NCBI GenBank assembly: GCA_905235135.1
Contig: CAJOKR010000049.1
Span: 1 to 34,462 of the forward strand
DNA length: 34,462 nucleotides
Direction of reading: 5' to 3'
Source of the DNA: an uncultured Bacteroidales bacterium
GTDB taxonomy: Bacteria; Bacteroidota; Bacteroidia; Bacteroidales; WCHB1-69
A model generated the notes under the pieces. It did not search any database, was not told where the DNA came from, and saw nothing but the letters and a program-made list of their open reading frames with translations. The position numbers and the translations under genes were made by a program. Below, in pieces: positions 25,408 to 34,457 of the stretch (the first letter of the stretch is position 1; each line of letters starts with the position of its first letter).

Positions 25408-25414
25408 AGCAAGA

Positions 25415-28400
25415 TTAAGCATCCTTCTCCACCGCCTGCTCCATCTTCCCCAGCCAATGGTACGCCGCCTTGAACGTCGGGATGTTGTGGATGCTGCAGA
25501 CCAGCTTGTGGTTGGCCTCCTTGAGCTGCACGACGGGGTGGTTCATCTGCATGAAAAGCAGGAACTTGCCGAACTCGTCGGACTGGAAATAGCGGGACTG
25601 CGAGTTACCGGTGAAGTAGCCATGGAAAGTACGCTTCTTGAGGACTATTTTCTCGAAGTGGAGGTCGGCGGCGAGCATGCGGAGCGGAATGGTCTGCATC
25701 AGCTCCTCGGTTTCACGCGGCATCGGACCGAAAATGTCGGTGACCTTCTTGCGAAATTCCTCCAGTTTTTGCGGATCTTGGATGGATTCCAGCTCCTTGT
25801 AGAGGTTCATGCGCTCGGTGACGTTGGAGATGTAGGTGGATGGGAAGAGTGCCTCGATGTCGGTTTCCAACGAACAGACACGGCGCAAAAGGGCGCTGTT
25901 GTCGGCCATCTGGAGGTCGCCAAAGCTCTCGTCACCGCTGTCTTTCATCTCCTGAATGGCCTCGTTGAGGATTTTCTGGTACATGTCGTAGCCCATCTCG
26001 TTGATGAAGCCGCTCTGGTCCGCACCGAGAATATCGCCGGCCCCACGAATGTCCAAGTCGCGGAGGGCAATGTGGATGCCGCTGCCGATGTCTGAGAACT
26101 GTTCGATGGCCTGCAATCGCTTGCGTGCCTGGTCGTTGAGAGTGTCCCACGGCTTGATGAAGAGATAGCAGTAGGCCTTCTGGTTGTTGCGACCCACACG
26201 CCCGCGCAGCTGGTGGAGCACGTTGAGCGCGAAATTCTGTGCATCGTTGATAATCATGGTGTTGGCGTTCACGATGTCCAATCCAGACTCCACAATGGTA
26301 GTGGAAACCAGCACGTCGTACTCACCGTTGATGAACTGCGTCATAATCTTTTCGAGCTGGTCTCCCTCCATCTGCCCGTGCCCGATGGCCACTCGCGCTT
26401 TCGGAACTAATCGTTGAATTAAACCCGATAACTCTTTGATATTCTGGATTTTGTTATGGATAACAAAAACCTGTCCGCCACGGTTTAACTCGAACTGTAT
26501 GGCATCTCGCATGATATCCTCGTCGAAGACATGCACCTGGGTGTCGATGGGTTGACGGTTTGGCGGTGGGGTGGTAATGACGGAGATGTCGCGGGCCCCG
26601 ATGAGCGAGAACTGCAGGGTTCTCGGGATGGGCGTTGCCGACATGGTGAGGGTGTCGATAGTGGTACGCATCTCGCGGATCTTTTCCTTGGCCGCCACCC
26701 CGAACTTCTGCTCCTCATCGATAATCAGCAATCCCAAATCCTTGAAAACCACGTCTTTGCTTAGAATTCGATGCGTGCCGATGAGTATATCGACTTTGCC
26801 CTCTTTCACCCGTTTCAGCGTATCCTTAATCTCTTTCGTGCTCTTGAACCGGTTGATATACGCGATGTTACACGGCATATTAGCCAATCGCTCGCTGAAC
26901 GTGTAATAGTGTTGCATGGAGAGTACGGTGGTGGGCACTAAAACGGCCACCTGCTTGCTGTCGCACACGGCCTTGAATGCCGCACGGATGGCGATTTCGG
27001 TCTTCCCGAACCCCACATCACCGCAGATGAGGCGGTCCATCGGGTGGTCGCTTTCCATGTCGGACTTCACCTCCGCCAGCGTCTTAATCTGGTCGGGGGT
27101 GTCTTCGTAGATAAACGACGATTCCAGCGTACTTTGCAGGTAGCTATCGGGGGAGTAAGCAAACCCCTTCTTAGCCTTACGCTCGGAGTAAAGCTTAATC
27201 AGGTCGATAGCTAACTCCTTAACTCTCTTCTTGGTATGTTCCTTCAGCTTTTCCCAGCTACCGGAACTTAGGCGGTGGATAGTCGGCGGAGTGCCCTCCT
27301 TGCCAACGTATTTGCTGATTTTGTGCAGCGCGTGGATGCTTAGGTAGAGCGTGTCGCCATCCTTGTAGCTAATCTTGATGACCTCCTGCGTGCTGTCGCC
27401 CATCTGCATCTTTTGCAGACCCTCGTAAACCCCGACTCCGTGGTCGATATGGGTGACGTAATCGCCAGGTTGAAGGTCATATATTTCCCTGAGTGTCAGC
27501 GCTTCGCTCTTCTTGTAGCGGTCGCGGAGCACCATGCGTTGGAATTTGTTCCAGAACTGGTGGTCAGTGTAGAGGGCGATTTTGTGGTCCGCGTCGGTGA
27601 AACCTTCGTGCAACACCTCGCGCAACGGCGTGTAAAGCTGCTCGATCTTGAATGCAGCGTCGTTCTGCCGGTTGTACTTTTCAAGAATGTCGAGCATCAC
27701 TTTGTAAAGGCGGTCGAGCTGCGACTGCGTTTCCGACAGGAAGTAGTTGTGGATGCCATGTTCCAGATTATCAATCCATTCCAGCAGCAGGTAGTCGAAA
27801 CTCTTGTCGAAATCGTGCTGCGGCTGCATGTTGAAATCAAGCGTCAAGGTAGGGGTGTCAACCTCCTGGGTGTTGACATAGACCCGTTGGAAATTCGCTA
27901 CCTCTTTTAGATAGGTTTTCTTGTTGATGATGGGTATTCCGCTTTCGGCAAAGTATTCATTATCAACAATATCCTGATAGGAGGTGTGGATAGTGGAGGC
28001 GATATTGGCGGCATGCATCTGCCACACGACGCAGTTCTCGGGCAGGACGGAGAAAAACGGCACACGTTCACCGTCTTCGGTCTCTTTTTGCGCGATGGGG
28101 GTCATGATATAGACCTGTTCCAACTCCTTGACAGACAGTTGTGTTTCTGGGTTGAAGAAGCGGATGGACTCGATTCGGTCGCCTTCAAATTCAACACGGA
28201 TGGGGTATTCCTCGGAGTAGGAGAAGATGTCGAAAATGTTACCACGCCACGCGAACTGTCCTGGCTCATAGACGAAATCCTCCGGCAGGTATTCCAGCTC
28301 GTAGAGTTTGTTGAGGAAGTCATCAGTAAGGATTTCTTCGCCGCGCTTCACGGAGAAGGATTTCCGGTCGATATAGTCCTGGGTGACAACGGTTTCCGCC

Positions 28401-28810
28401 ACGCCTTCGGGGTAAGAGACGAGGATCAGCGGCTGCTGGTCAGGTCGGGAAAGTTTGTGGAGGATTTCGGCACGGAGTTTCACGTTGGAGGGGTCGGTCT
28501 CACTCCAGCGGCTGTTGCGCTTGTAGGACGACGGCAGATAGAGCACTCGCTTGTCCTGCAGCGCGTTACTGCGGTCGTTGAGCAGAATCTCCATGTCATT
28601 GTAGAAAAAGGCGGCCTCCTCGCTGTCGCGGAAGAGGAACAGCTGGGTGTTGGGGATGTTTTCGGACGCCTGCGCCGCGATGAAGGCCAGCGCGGAGCCT
28701 TTCACGCCGTTCACCGCCACCACATTCTCCTGCTGCTGAGGTCCCAGGACCTTCGTAAGTCGCTCAACCTCAGTCTTGTAATATCTCTTTTTAAGTTCTT
28801 CGAGGGTCAT
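25415..28810 (-). CDS. mfd: Transcription-repair coupling factor Mfd
   Basis: This 1131-residue DNA translocase removes RNA polymerase stalled at lesions and recruits UvrA. The N-terminus is UvrB-like. A CarD-type RNA-polymerase-interaction domain follows ('LQPGDYVTHIDHGVGVYEGL', ~450). The RecG-like helicase has Walker A 'GDVGFGKTEIAIRAAF' (~595), the DEEQ box 'LLIIDEEQKFGV' (~697), 'MSATPIPRTLQFSL', 'GHGQM' and 'TTIVESGLDI'. 'HQLRGRVGR' and the C-terminal Mfd domain complete it. Length is normal. I place the start at 28810 because the -7 box at 28825-28832 lies just upstream; an earlier in-frame ATG at 28858 would precede the promoter. Confidence 0.98.
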   Translation of the reverse strand: MTLEELKKRYYKTEVERLTKVLGPQQQENVVAVNGVKGSALAFIAAQASENIPNTQLFLFRDSEEAAFFYNDMEILLNDRSNALQDKRVLYLPSSYKRNSRWSETDPSNVKLRAEILHKLSRPDQQPLILVSYPEGVAETVVTQDYIDRKSFSVKRGEEILTDDFLNKLYELEYLPEDFVYEPGQFAWRGNIFDIFSYSEEYPIRVEFEGDRIESIRFFNPETQLSVKELEQVYIMTPIAQKETEDGERVPFFSVLPENCVVWQMHAANIASTIHTSYQDIVDNEYFAESGIPIINKKTYLKEVANFQRVYVNTQEVDTPTLTLDFNMQPQHDFDKSFDYLLLEWIDNLEHGIHNYFLSETQSQLDRLYKVMLDILEKYNRQNDAAFKIEQLYTPLREVLHEGFTDADHKIALYTDHQFWNKFQRMVLRDRYKKSEALTLREIYDLQPGDYVTHIDHGVGVYEGLQKMQMGDSTQEVIKISYKDGDTLYLSIHALHKISKYVGKEGTPPTIHRLSSGSWEKLKEHTKKRVKELAIDLIKLYSERKAKKGFAYSPDSYLQSTLESSFIYEDTPDQIKTLAEVKSDMESDHPMDRLICGDVGFGKTEIAIRAAFKAVCDSKQVAVLVPTTVLSMQHYYTFSERLANMPCNIAYINRFKSTKEIKDTLKRVKEGKVDILIGTHRILSKDVVFKDLGLLIIDEEQKFGVAAKEKIREMRTTIDTLTMSATPIPRTLQFSLIGARDISVITTPPPNRQPIDTQVHVFDEDIMRDAIQFELNRGGQVFVIHNKIQNIKELSGLIQRLVPKARVAIGHGQMEGDQLEKIMTQFINGEYDVLVSTTIVESGLDIVNANTMIINDAQNFALNVLHQLRGRVGRNNQKAYCYLFIKPWDTLNDQARKRLQAIEQFSDIGSGIHIALRDLDIRGAGDILGADQSGFINEMGYDMYQKILNEAIQEMKDSGDESFGDLQMADNSALLRRVCSLETDIEALFPSTYISNVTERMNLYKELESIQDPQKLEEFRKKVTDIFGPMPRETEELMQTIPLRMLAADLHFEKIVLKKRTFHGYFTGNSQSRYFQSDEFGKFLLFMQMNHPVVQLKEANHKLVCSIHNIPTFKAAYHWLGKMEQAVEKDA

Positions 28811-28824
28811 AATAAAAAAGTTGG

Positions 28825-28832
28825 CAAAGGTA
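28825..28832 (-). promoter_or_regulatory. -7 box of mfd
   Basis: On the minus strand TACCTTTG matches TAnnTTTG, 14 bases before the ATG at 28810. It decides the start codon. No -33 TTG is evident. Confidence 0.6.
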
Positions 28833-28910
28833 CGATTTTTTGACGTGTTTCCGACCATTTCTATCGATTATTAGGGCATTGAATTCTTGGGTATACAAGA
28901 AATTTCGGCT

Positions 28911-29807
28911 TTATTCCGTCTTATAGTCTCGCCACACTACAAAATTCACGTTTTCCGCATCCTTCCAGCGGTGCACGTCGGTGCCCCAGGAGCTGAAGCC
29001 GGTCTCCTGGGCGCGGAAGAACCCGTAGGCGTCGGCACCGACAAGGGAGATGGCGTTCTGGACGCCGAGGTCCGCCAAGGACTGTGAAAAATCGTGGAAG
29101 GACTCCATGTCCAAACTGCTGACGATGACAATTCTGCCGTCCAGCTCGCACAGCGCGTGCCGCACTGCCTTGTTCTTAGGCTTGTTCTCCACCATCCGCC
29201 CGTTGCTCACTAACGGGTATTGCCGGAAGAAGTAGCCGTCCTGGCTGGTGGCCTCCTCAAACAGCGGAGTGCTTTCAGCCATCCCGAGTTGGATTTTCCC
29301 GCCGAGGATGGCGCAGAAGCCCTTTTTGGCGACCCCACGCGACAGCAGCTCGCCCTTGAGAACGAACGCGCCTACAATTCCGCCGTTGTCAGCGCGGATG
29401 TCTGCCGCCTGCAACCCTAAAACGAGGCTTTCGTCCGTGGTGTCAGGGATGCCGAGAATCAGCTCTGGCACGGCGTTCACGGGGGTAAGAATCTGCAACG
29501 GCACGTCGTTGATCACGGTGTCGAAAACGAGCACATCGGCGGGCTCGTCCTTATAGAGCATCGGGGAAACGGGCGCGGGTGTCGCCTCAATGACATCGTA
29601 TCCAGCTTTAGGAGCGGCATAACTCTCTAAGAAACGTCTAGAGTGGATGCTCCATAGCGTCAGCAGGCTAACCACCACCAAAACGATCAGGGCCACCCAG
29701 AACCACCACTGCCGATAGAGCCGCGGTTTGCGCTTAGGAGACGTCTGGGCAGCCGAATTCCCGATGATTCGGATTTCGTCGTCGGATATATTGTCGATAT
29801 GCATCAT
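28911..29807 (-). CDS. Membrane-anchored phosphodiester glycosidase-like protein (NAGPA/DUF2233)
   Basis: The 298-residue protein has a cytoplasmic N-terminus of ~32 residues and one transmembrane helix ('WWFWVALIVLVVVSLLTLWS', ~34-53). The extracytoplasmic domain resembles the NAGPA/DUF2233 family: 'ADIRADNGGIVGAFVLKGEL', 'SQDGYFFRQYPLVSNGRMV', then 'ALCELDGRIVIVSSLDMESF' and 'SQSLADLGVQNAISLVGADA'. Related proteins cleave N-acetylglucosamine-1-phosphodiester bonds or act in exopolysaccharide metabolism. The substrate here is unknown. The start overlaps the stop of the upstream LytTR gene by 4 bases, so the two are coupled. Confidence 0.78.
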   Translation of the reverse strand: MMHIDNISDDEIRIIGNSAAQTSPKRKPRLYRQWWFWVALIVLVVVSLLTLWSIHSRRFLESYAAPKAGYDVIEATPAPVSPMLYKDEPADVLVFDTVINDVPLQILTPVNAVPELILGIPDTTDESLVLGLQAADIRADNGGIVGAFVLKGELLSRGVAKKGFCAILGGKIQLGMAESTPLFEEATSQDGYFFRQYPLVSNGRMVENKPKNKAVRHALCELDGRIVIVSSLDMESFHDFSQSLADLGVQNAISLVGADAYGFFRAQETGFSSWGTDVHRWKDAENVNFVVWRDYKTE

Positions 29808-30172
29808 TTTTTCGTTGTTTTGGGTTCAACATATTCTTTCAGCAGCTTGAGAGCTTCCTTGGAGGCTTCGAGGCTGAATTTGAAGGTGTGACAGTCGGAC
29901 AGGACGATCTGCTTCTTCGAGGGGTTGATATAGTGCACGAAACTCAAGTTCACAATCAGACTTTTGCCGATGCGCACAAACTCCCGACTACGGTCCGGCA
30001 TCTGATCTTTGATCATCTCCTCAATCATCCCAAGCTGCACGGTAACTGTGTGTTTATGCCCGTCGCGGGTGCCGATGTCCGAGTAGTTGCCGTCGCTGGA
30101 CACAAAAACCAAACTCTCCGCCGGGATGCGGAGAAATTCGCTGGTATTGGTGATGATCAGAAAATCGGGCAT
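29804..30172 (-). CDS. Stand-alone LytTR DNA-binding regulator
   Basis: The product is 122 residues from the ATG at 30172. It is a lone LytTR domain: 'LIITNTSEFLRIPAESLVFV', 'SSDGNYSDIGTRDGHKHTVT', then 'FVRIGKSLIVNLSFVHYINP' and 'KKQIVLSDCHTFKFSLEASK'. LytTR proteins bind direct-repeat operators, usually as response regulators. This one has no receiver domain, so its signal is unclear. A TATGTTTG box at 30188-30195 supports the ATG at 30172 over an upstream TTG. It is translationally coupled to the NAGPA-like gene and may control it. Confidence 0.85.
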   Translation of the reverse strand: MPDFLIITNTSEFLRIPAESLVFVSSDGNYSDIGTRDGHKHTVTVQLGMIEEMIKDQMPDRSREFVRIGKSLIVNLSFVHYINPSKKQIVLSDCHTFKFSLEASKEALKLLKEYVEPKTTKK

Positions 30173-30187
30173 ACTCGAAATTTGGCG

Positions 30188-30195
30188 CAAACATA
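30188..30195 (-). promoter_or_regulatory. -7 box of the LytTR operon
   Basis: On the minus strand TATGTTTG matches TAnnTTTG, 15 bases before the start at 30172. Confidence 0.55.
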
Positions 30196-30242
30196 CACAA
30201 ATTTCGAATATGCCCGGAAAAACAGACGATTTCCCATAGATG

Positions 30243-31430
30243 TTACGGTTCCACCGGTTGTCCTTTACTGTTCAACATAATACCGCGTCCGTAGTCGGTT
30301 TCGCAGAGGTATAGGTCCTTCGCAATGGCCGTGATGTTGACAAACAACGGCGGGGTGATTATTCTGCCGTCGGGCGACATCAGCCCATACCAGTCCACTT
30401 CCCCCTCGTAGCGCAGGCAGGTAGCCACGTCCATCCGCTCAATAGGGTTGGTGTAGCAGTAATATTCGTCGGTGCATTCGTGACCGTCCTTGTTGACAGG
30501 GTACATGACCTCGCGTGTCTCATACATCATCTGCTCCACATTCCCGATTTCCGCATTCGTAATTAGCTGGCCTTGAAGAGAATATACCTTTTGCGAATGG
30601 TCAGCGAAAGTAGCCAAAATGGTGGTGTCATCGATAATGAAGCTGGCCGCCGTCATGGGGATTACAGTGTCCATCCCGAAGGTGAGGACAGCCTGTCGGT
30701 TACCCTGTGTCAACACCAGAAACGTATCCCTCAGATTGACTTCGTCATAGACTGGCGGCAGCACCCATTTGCCGCTGCGGTCGATGATGCCCATTTTATC
30801 CCCCGAGCTCTCCCGCACCGCGCAACGTCCGCTGTGGAACACGTAGCCGCAGTCATCCTCGTTGTAGGCAAAACGTCGGTCAATAACCACATCGCCCTTG
30901 GTGTCAATGAATTTCACCCAGCCATCCTCATCCACCGCGGCAAGACCCTCGGAGAAGATCCAGGCGTGCTGGTATTTGGGCTTCACCACCACGCGGCCGT
31001 CGCGTAGGTGGAAATAGCCACGGCGTTTCCCGTTGCTGTAACACACTAACGAGTCGCCCTCCAGCGGTTTGGAAACCCACTCGATATCCTTGAGCACCTT
31101 CCGGTTTTTGCCGTTGCGCAGGTAACCGTCGTTGCCGTAATAACCTTTGTAGTAGCTGAGGTTCTCGGAAAGATGTTCCACATAATAGTAGTCGTCATCG
31201 CCCTTGTCGAAGAGATTGTTGATCCGCCAGTGGAGGGAGCGTCCGAGCCCATAGAGGGCCGCCGCCGCCCAAACGACGAGAATCACGGCGAAGGCGGTGC
31301 TAACGATTCCGCGCAGCACTCGTGCATACTTGGTGTCCTCCTTCATTCCGAACAGGGTTGCAAACCATTCAATCACCGCCGTAAAGACGGCCTTGATGCC
31401 ATTCCATAATGTTTTGATTGCGTTTTTCAT
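30243..31430 (-). CDS. WG-repeat membrane protein
   Basis: This 395-residue protein has an amphipathic N-terminus, then a transmembrane helix ('IVSTAFAVILVVWAAAALYG', ~42-61). The C-terminal region carries degenerate WG-type repeats: 'GYFHLRDGRVVVKPKYQHAW', 'WVKFIDTKGDVVIDRRFAYN', 'MGIIDRSGKWVLPPVYDEV', 'YGLMSPDGRIITPPLFVNI' and 'GRGIMLNSKGQPVEP'. Such repeats form beta-propeller-like surfaces of unknown function, common in Bacteroidota. The bulk is predicted to lie outside the cytoplasm. A TATTTTTG box at 31485-31492 precedes it. No partner is evident. Confidence 0.85.
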   Translation of the reverse strand: MKNAIKTLWNGIKAVFTAVIEWFATLFGMKEDTKYARVLRGIVSTAFAVILVVWAAAALYGLGRSLHWRINNLFDKGDDDYYYVEHLSENLSYYKGYYGNDGYLRNGKNRKVLKDIEWVSKPLEGDSLVCYSNGKRRGYFHLRDGRVVVKPKYQHAWIFSEGLAAVDEDGWVKFIDTKGDVVIDRRFAYNEDDCGYVFHSGRCAVRESSGDKMGIIDRSGKWVLPPVYDEVNLRDTFLVLTQGNRQAVLTFGMDTVIPMTAASFIIDDTTILATFADHSQKVYSLQGQLITNAEIGNVEQMMYETREVMYPVNKDGHECTDEYYCYTNPIERMDVATCLRYEGEVDWYGLMSPDGRIITPPLFVNITAIAKDLYLCETDYGRGIMLNSKGQPVEP

Positions 31431-31484
31431 TGCTTTGGTATTTATAGGTTAGTGTTTTTTTCCTTTGGAAATTGAAACCGGCGG

Positions 31485-31492
31485 CAAAAATA
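31485..31492 (-). promoter_or_regulatory. -7 box of the WG-repeat gene
   Basis: On the minus strand TATTTTTG matches TAnnTTTG, 54 bases before the start. It sits immediately after, and overlaps the T-rich tail of, the upstream terminator. Confidence 0.6.
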
Positions 31493-31530
31493 GAAAACCC
31501 CTCCGCACGTCTCGCACGCACAGAGGGGCT
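31493..31530 (-). terminator. Rho-independent terminator of the TerB-like gene
   Basis: On the minus strand CCCCTC (31523-31528) pairs with GAGGGG (31498-31503) around a 19-base loop and is followed by TTTTCTATTTTT. It lies about 125 bases after the TerB-like stop. Confidence 0.75.
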
Positions 31531-31654
31531 ATTGTATGAAATGGTGGTTTGGGTGTATGAAATGGTTACACGGTTATTCGAGAGGACCGATCCATCCAAA
31601 CATGGCGAAAAAAACAGTCTGTAAATGTATGTGATATGTGGGAAAGTGGAGCAA

Positions 31655-31974
31655 TCAGAGGATCACCCCCTCAACCCCTCTCAACATGTACTCTTCCACC
31701 GGCAGCAGCTTGCCATCGGACTCCACCACAGACTTCAGATCCGCCAACAGTTCCTGGCGTTCCGCGTCGGTGGTGAAATAGTGCTTTTTGTGCTCCTCGA
31801 TGCATTGCAACACCTCCACGTCGTTCATTTTGGAAAACTTGAGCCTGATTGCCGAAAAAACTTTCGGGGAGGTCCGCTCCAGCATTGCACGGACTTCTTC
31901 GGGGTTCACATGGCGTCGCTATTAGCCACATAAAGCATGAGTAACACTTTGAATTCTTCTTTTGACAATTCCAT
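31655..31974 (-). pseudogene. TerB-like small protein, frameshifted
   Basis: From the ATG at 31974 the frame reads 'MELSKEEFKVLLMLYVANSD', then A-M, and stops at a TGA at 31906-31908. The other frame continues directly as 'HVNPEEVRAMLERTSPKVFS' and on to 'EEYMLRGVEGVIL', ending at 31655. The joined ~106-residue product resembles small TerB-like helical proteins of Bacteroidota, whose function is unknown. One missing base near 31912 explains the break. The promoter (32010-32017) and terminator (31498-31528) are intact, so either the lesion is recent or it is a sequence error. Confidence 0.68.
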
Positions 31975-32009
31975 ATTCTTGTTTTATTTTGATGATATAT
32001 TTTAAACCG

Positions 32010-32017
32010 CAAAAATA
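32010..32017 (-). promoter_or_regulatory. -7 box of the TerB-like gene
   Basis: On the minus strand TATTTTTG matches TAnnTTTG, 35 bases before the ATG at 31974. Confidence 0.6.
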
Positions 32018-32069
32018 AAAAAAATATATTTATCTCCGCGTCGTCTGTGGCTCCGTCAAGTGCCGGGTC

Positions 32070-33224
32070 TCACCTTTGCCACTTCTTCGAACATTCGAAT
32101 GAGCGCCTGTACGCTGCGGCGATGTCGTAGGGTTTCATCGACTCAACATATTTCTTGCCCATTTCCCAGCGCTCTTCGGGGAGGGAGAGCCAGTAGTCGA
32201 TGCGCTGGGCTAACGCTTTTGGATTTCTTCCGGGAAAAGTGCTGCGGTCGTCAAGGGCGAACTGGGCAGAGGCGCTGTATTTGGCGGTGGCGATCACGGG
32301 TACCGTTCCCTGCTGCAGGGCCTCCATCACACTGAGACCCTCCACTTCGGTGGTGGCGCAGTGTACGCACAAGTCGGCATCCGCCATCAGCTGACAGAGC
32401 TCCTGATGCGAATAGAACCCGAATTCGGGCATGTAGGTGAGCACGCCTTCGTCCACGAGCTTTTTTCCACGACGTTTCAGGTCTTTTTCGGTCGGACCCT
32501 GTCCCGCAAATTGCAGCTGTATGCGCTTGGCGAATTGGCTGTATTTCATGGCTTTGAAGAGGGTGGGCTGGTCTTTCTCGTCGGAAAGGCGACCGATGCA
32601 GATCACCTTCAGCGGGCGGTTCTCGTCGAAATAGTCCGCCGGCGGTGTTTCCGGACGCAGACATTCGTCGGGAATCACTCCGTTGGAAATCACCCGCATC
32701 GGCACGTTGACGCGGTAACGGAGCAGCCGCTCCTTCACGTTTTCCGTCGGGCATTGGATCATATCGCAACGGTTATAGACCGCGAACCGATATGTCAGTA
32801 GCATGCAGCGGTTCGGAAGATGCCAGCGACCCATTTTCATGGTACTGAACACGTTTTCGGGATGGTAGTGGTAGGTGGCGGTCACCGGTTTGCCCAACCG
32901 TTTCGCGATATTCAAAGTCTTGAACTGCAAGGTGAAAGCCTCCTCCAAATGCACCAAATCCGCCCAGCGGACGGCCTCTTCGATGAGCTTCGGGTCTTTC
33001 TTGGCCATCGAAATGCCTTGCGGGGTAAGCAACGGTTGGAAGAGGGGCATGTCGAACTTTTTCAGCACGTAGTCGGGCTGAGGACCGTTCGGGGCGGGAT
33101 TGGCGGCGGAGAGCACACGCACCTCCTGTCCGGCTTCCTGAAGCGCCTTCACCGTGCGCCGTGCCGATCCGGAAAGGCCGTTTCCCTTGATATAGAAGTT
33201 GTTGATGACAAATAGTATCTTCAT
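32070..33224 (-). CDS. Glycosyltransferase family 4 (GT-B) protein
   Basis: This 384-residue cytoplasmic or peripheral-membrane glycosyltransferase starts at the ATG at 33224 ('MKILFVINNFYIKGNGLSGS'), the usual GT4 N-terminus. The acceptor-side half has 'HYHPENVFSTMKMGRWHLPN' and 'MIQCPTENVKERLL'. The donor half has 'MRVISNGVIPDECL', 'LKVICIGRLSDEKDQPTLFK', 'LQFAGQGP' and the E-x7-E region 'CATTEVEGLSVMEALQQGTV'. The sugar and acceptor are unknown; a role in surface polysaccharide or glycolipid is plausible. A TACTTTTG box at 33285-33292 precedes it, divergent from the RNase Z gene. Confidence 0.9.
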   Translation of the reverse strand: MKILFVINNFYIKGNGLSGSARRTVKALQEAGQEVRVLSAANPAPNGPQPDYVLKKFDMPLFQPLLTPQGISMAKKDPKLIEEAVRWADLVHLEEAFTLQFKTLNIAKRLGKPVTATYHYHPENVFSTMKMGRWHLPNRCMLLTYRFAVYNRCDMIQCPTENVKERLLRYRVNVPMRVISNGVIPDECLRPETPPADYFDENRPLKVICIGRLSDEKDQPTLFKAMKYSQFAKRIQLQFAGQGPTEKDLKRRGKKLVDEGVLTYMPEFGFYSHQELCQLMADADLCVHCATTEVEGLSVMEALQQGTVPVIATAKYSASAQFALDDRSTFPGRNPKALAQRIDYWLSLPEERWEMGKKYVESMKPYDIAAAYRRSFECSKKWQR

Positions 33225-33284
33225 ACGCTCATAGTTTCGAATCGTTCCCATTCCCTGTTATAAACCGCCCGACAAACGATTGCG

Positions 33285-33292
33285 CAAAAGTA
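33285..33292 (-). promoter_or_regulatory. -7 box of the glycosyltransferase gene
   Basis: On the minus strand TACTTTTG matches TAnnTTTG, about 60 bases before the start at 33224. Confidence 0.5.
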
Positions 33293-33349
33293 ACAATTAT
33301 TTCACTCGGCTATTGTTAAAACCACATCATATTTGATTCAAAACTTTTG

Positions 33350-33357
33350 TATTTTTG
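33350..33357 (+). promoter_or_regulatory. -7 box of the RNase Z gene
   Basis: TATTTTTG matches TAnnTTTG, 23 bases before the ATG at 33381. This rules out the earlier in-frame start at 33333. Confidence 0.6.
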
Positions 33358-33380
33358 TCCCAGAGAAAATATATGTCACC

Positions 33381-34328
33381 ATGATAGAATTCACCGTCAC
33401 GATTCTTGGCTGCGGGAGCGCGAAGCCGACTCTCCGGCACCACACCTCCTCGCAGATTGTCAGCCGTTTCGGCAAGCTGTACATGATCGACTGCGGCGAG
33501 GGTACGCAGACGCAGTTCGTGCGATACGGCTTCCACCCCGGACAGTTGGAGCACATCTTCATCAGCCATGCTCACGGTGACCACTGTCTTGGGCTAGTCG
33601 GGCTGCTTTCATCCCTGTCGCTCGACAAACGCACTACCGACATCAACCTCCACGTGCCGGACGATTTCGTGGATATCCTCCAGGCGCAGATCGACTTCTT
33701 CGTCACCCATGCCGAATTCGGGATCCACATCCACCCGATTGACTGTCAGGAGCCGACCTTGATCTTTTCGGACCAGCACTTCGACGTAACGGCCTTCCCG
33801 TTGGAACACCGTGTGCCGTGTTACGGATTCCTGTTCCGCGAAAAGCAGGGCAATCGACACATCATCCCCGAATGTATCCAAAAATACGGCATCCCACGCC
33901 TGGAAATCGAACGGATTCAGGGTGGGGGAGACTTTACCACCGCTGACGGTCGGGTGATTCCCAACGTGGAGCTGACCACCCCGCCGGATCCGGTGCGCAG
34001 CTACGCCTACGTTTCCGACACCCGGCCGGTAATGCAGTATGCCGAGCTGCTTCAGGATGTGGACCTGCTCTATCACGACGCCACGTACTGCGAAGGGGAC
34101 GAGGATTTAGCCGACAAATACGACCATTCCACCGCCAGCCAGGCGGCCGAGTTCGCCAAAGCGTGCAATGCCGGCAAGCTGTTGCTGGGACATTTCTCGT
34201 CGCGCTACAAAACGGAGGATTGCTTCTTAGAGTGCGCCACCCGCTATTTCCCTGACGTAATGTTGGCTGACGAGGGGGTGGTGGTGAAAATTCTTACCAC
34301 TCCCGCCAGTTTTCCCGAGGATGGGTAA
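33381..34328 (+). CDS. rnz: Ribonuclease Z
   Basis: This 315-residue metallo-beta-lactamase-fold endonuclease matures tRNA 3' ends. The start 'MIEFTVTILGCGSAKPTLRH' is canonical. The zinc-binding 'HAHGDH' lies at residues 63-68. Later ligands lie in 'AYVSDT' and 'LLYHDATY', and the 'GHFSSRY' motif is near the C-terminus. 'FPLEHRVPCYGFLF' is also typical. Length fits the long-bacterial form. It has its own promoter, divergent from the glycosyltransferase gene. No tRNA genes lie in the window. Confidence 0.96.
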   Translation: MIEFTVTILGCGSAKPTLRHHTSSQIVSRFGKLYMIDCGEGTQTQFVRYGFHPGQLEHIFISHAHGDHCLGLVGLLSSLSLDKRTTDINLHVPDDFVDILQAQIDFFVTHAEFGIHIHPIDCQEPTLIFSDQHFDVTAFPLEHRVPCYGFLFREKQGNRHIIPECIQKYGIPRLEIERIQGGGDFTTADGRVIPNVELTTPPDPVRSYAYVSDTRPVMQYAELLQDVDLLYHDATYCEGDEDLADKYDHSTASQAAEFAKACNAGKLLLGHFSSRYKTEDCFLECATRYFPDVMLADEGVVVKILTTPASFPEDG

Positions 34329-34396
34329 GATAGGGACTGTCGTAAATTACCAAAACAAGCATGGCAAATTGATACCCAGCGTATTATAAATTTTTG

Positions 34397-34404
34397 TATC
34401 TTTG
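34397..34404 (+). promoter_or_regulatory. -7 box of a transcript running off the window
   Basis: TATCTTTG matches TAnnTTTG. It lies 68 bases after the RNase Z stop, and a hairpin starts 14 bases later. The gene or RNA it drives lies beyond the window. Confidence 0.55.
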
Positions 34405-34417
34405 CAACGTAAAAGAA

Positions 34418-34457
34418 ATTCCCCCAATTGCCCTGAGAAAGCAAAAATCGGGGGAAT
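34418..34457 (+). other. Hairpin at the start of an incomplete transcript
   Basis: ATTCCCCC (34418-34425) pairs perfectly with GGGGGAAT (34450-34457) around a 24-base loop. It lies immediately downstream of the predicted start site. It could be a 5' leader or the first stem of a non-coding RNA. The window ends 5 bases later. Confidence 0.5.

Noticed and set aside
27986-28843. A 285-codon + strand open frame opposite mfd
   Set aside because: It is antisense to conserved Mfd N-terminal sequence and has no family features.
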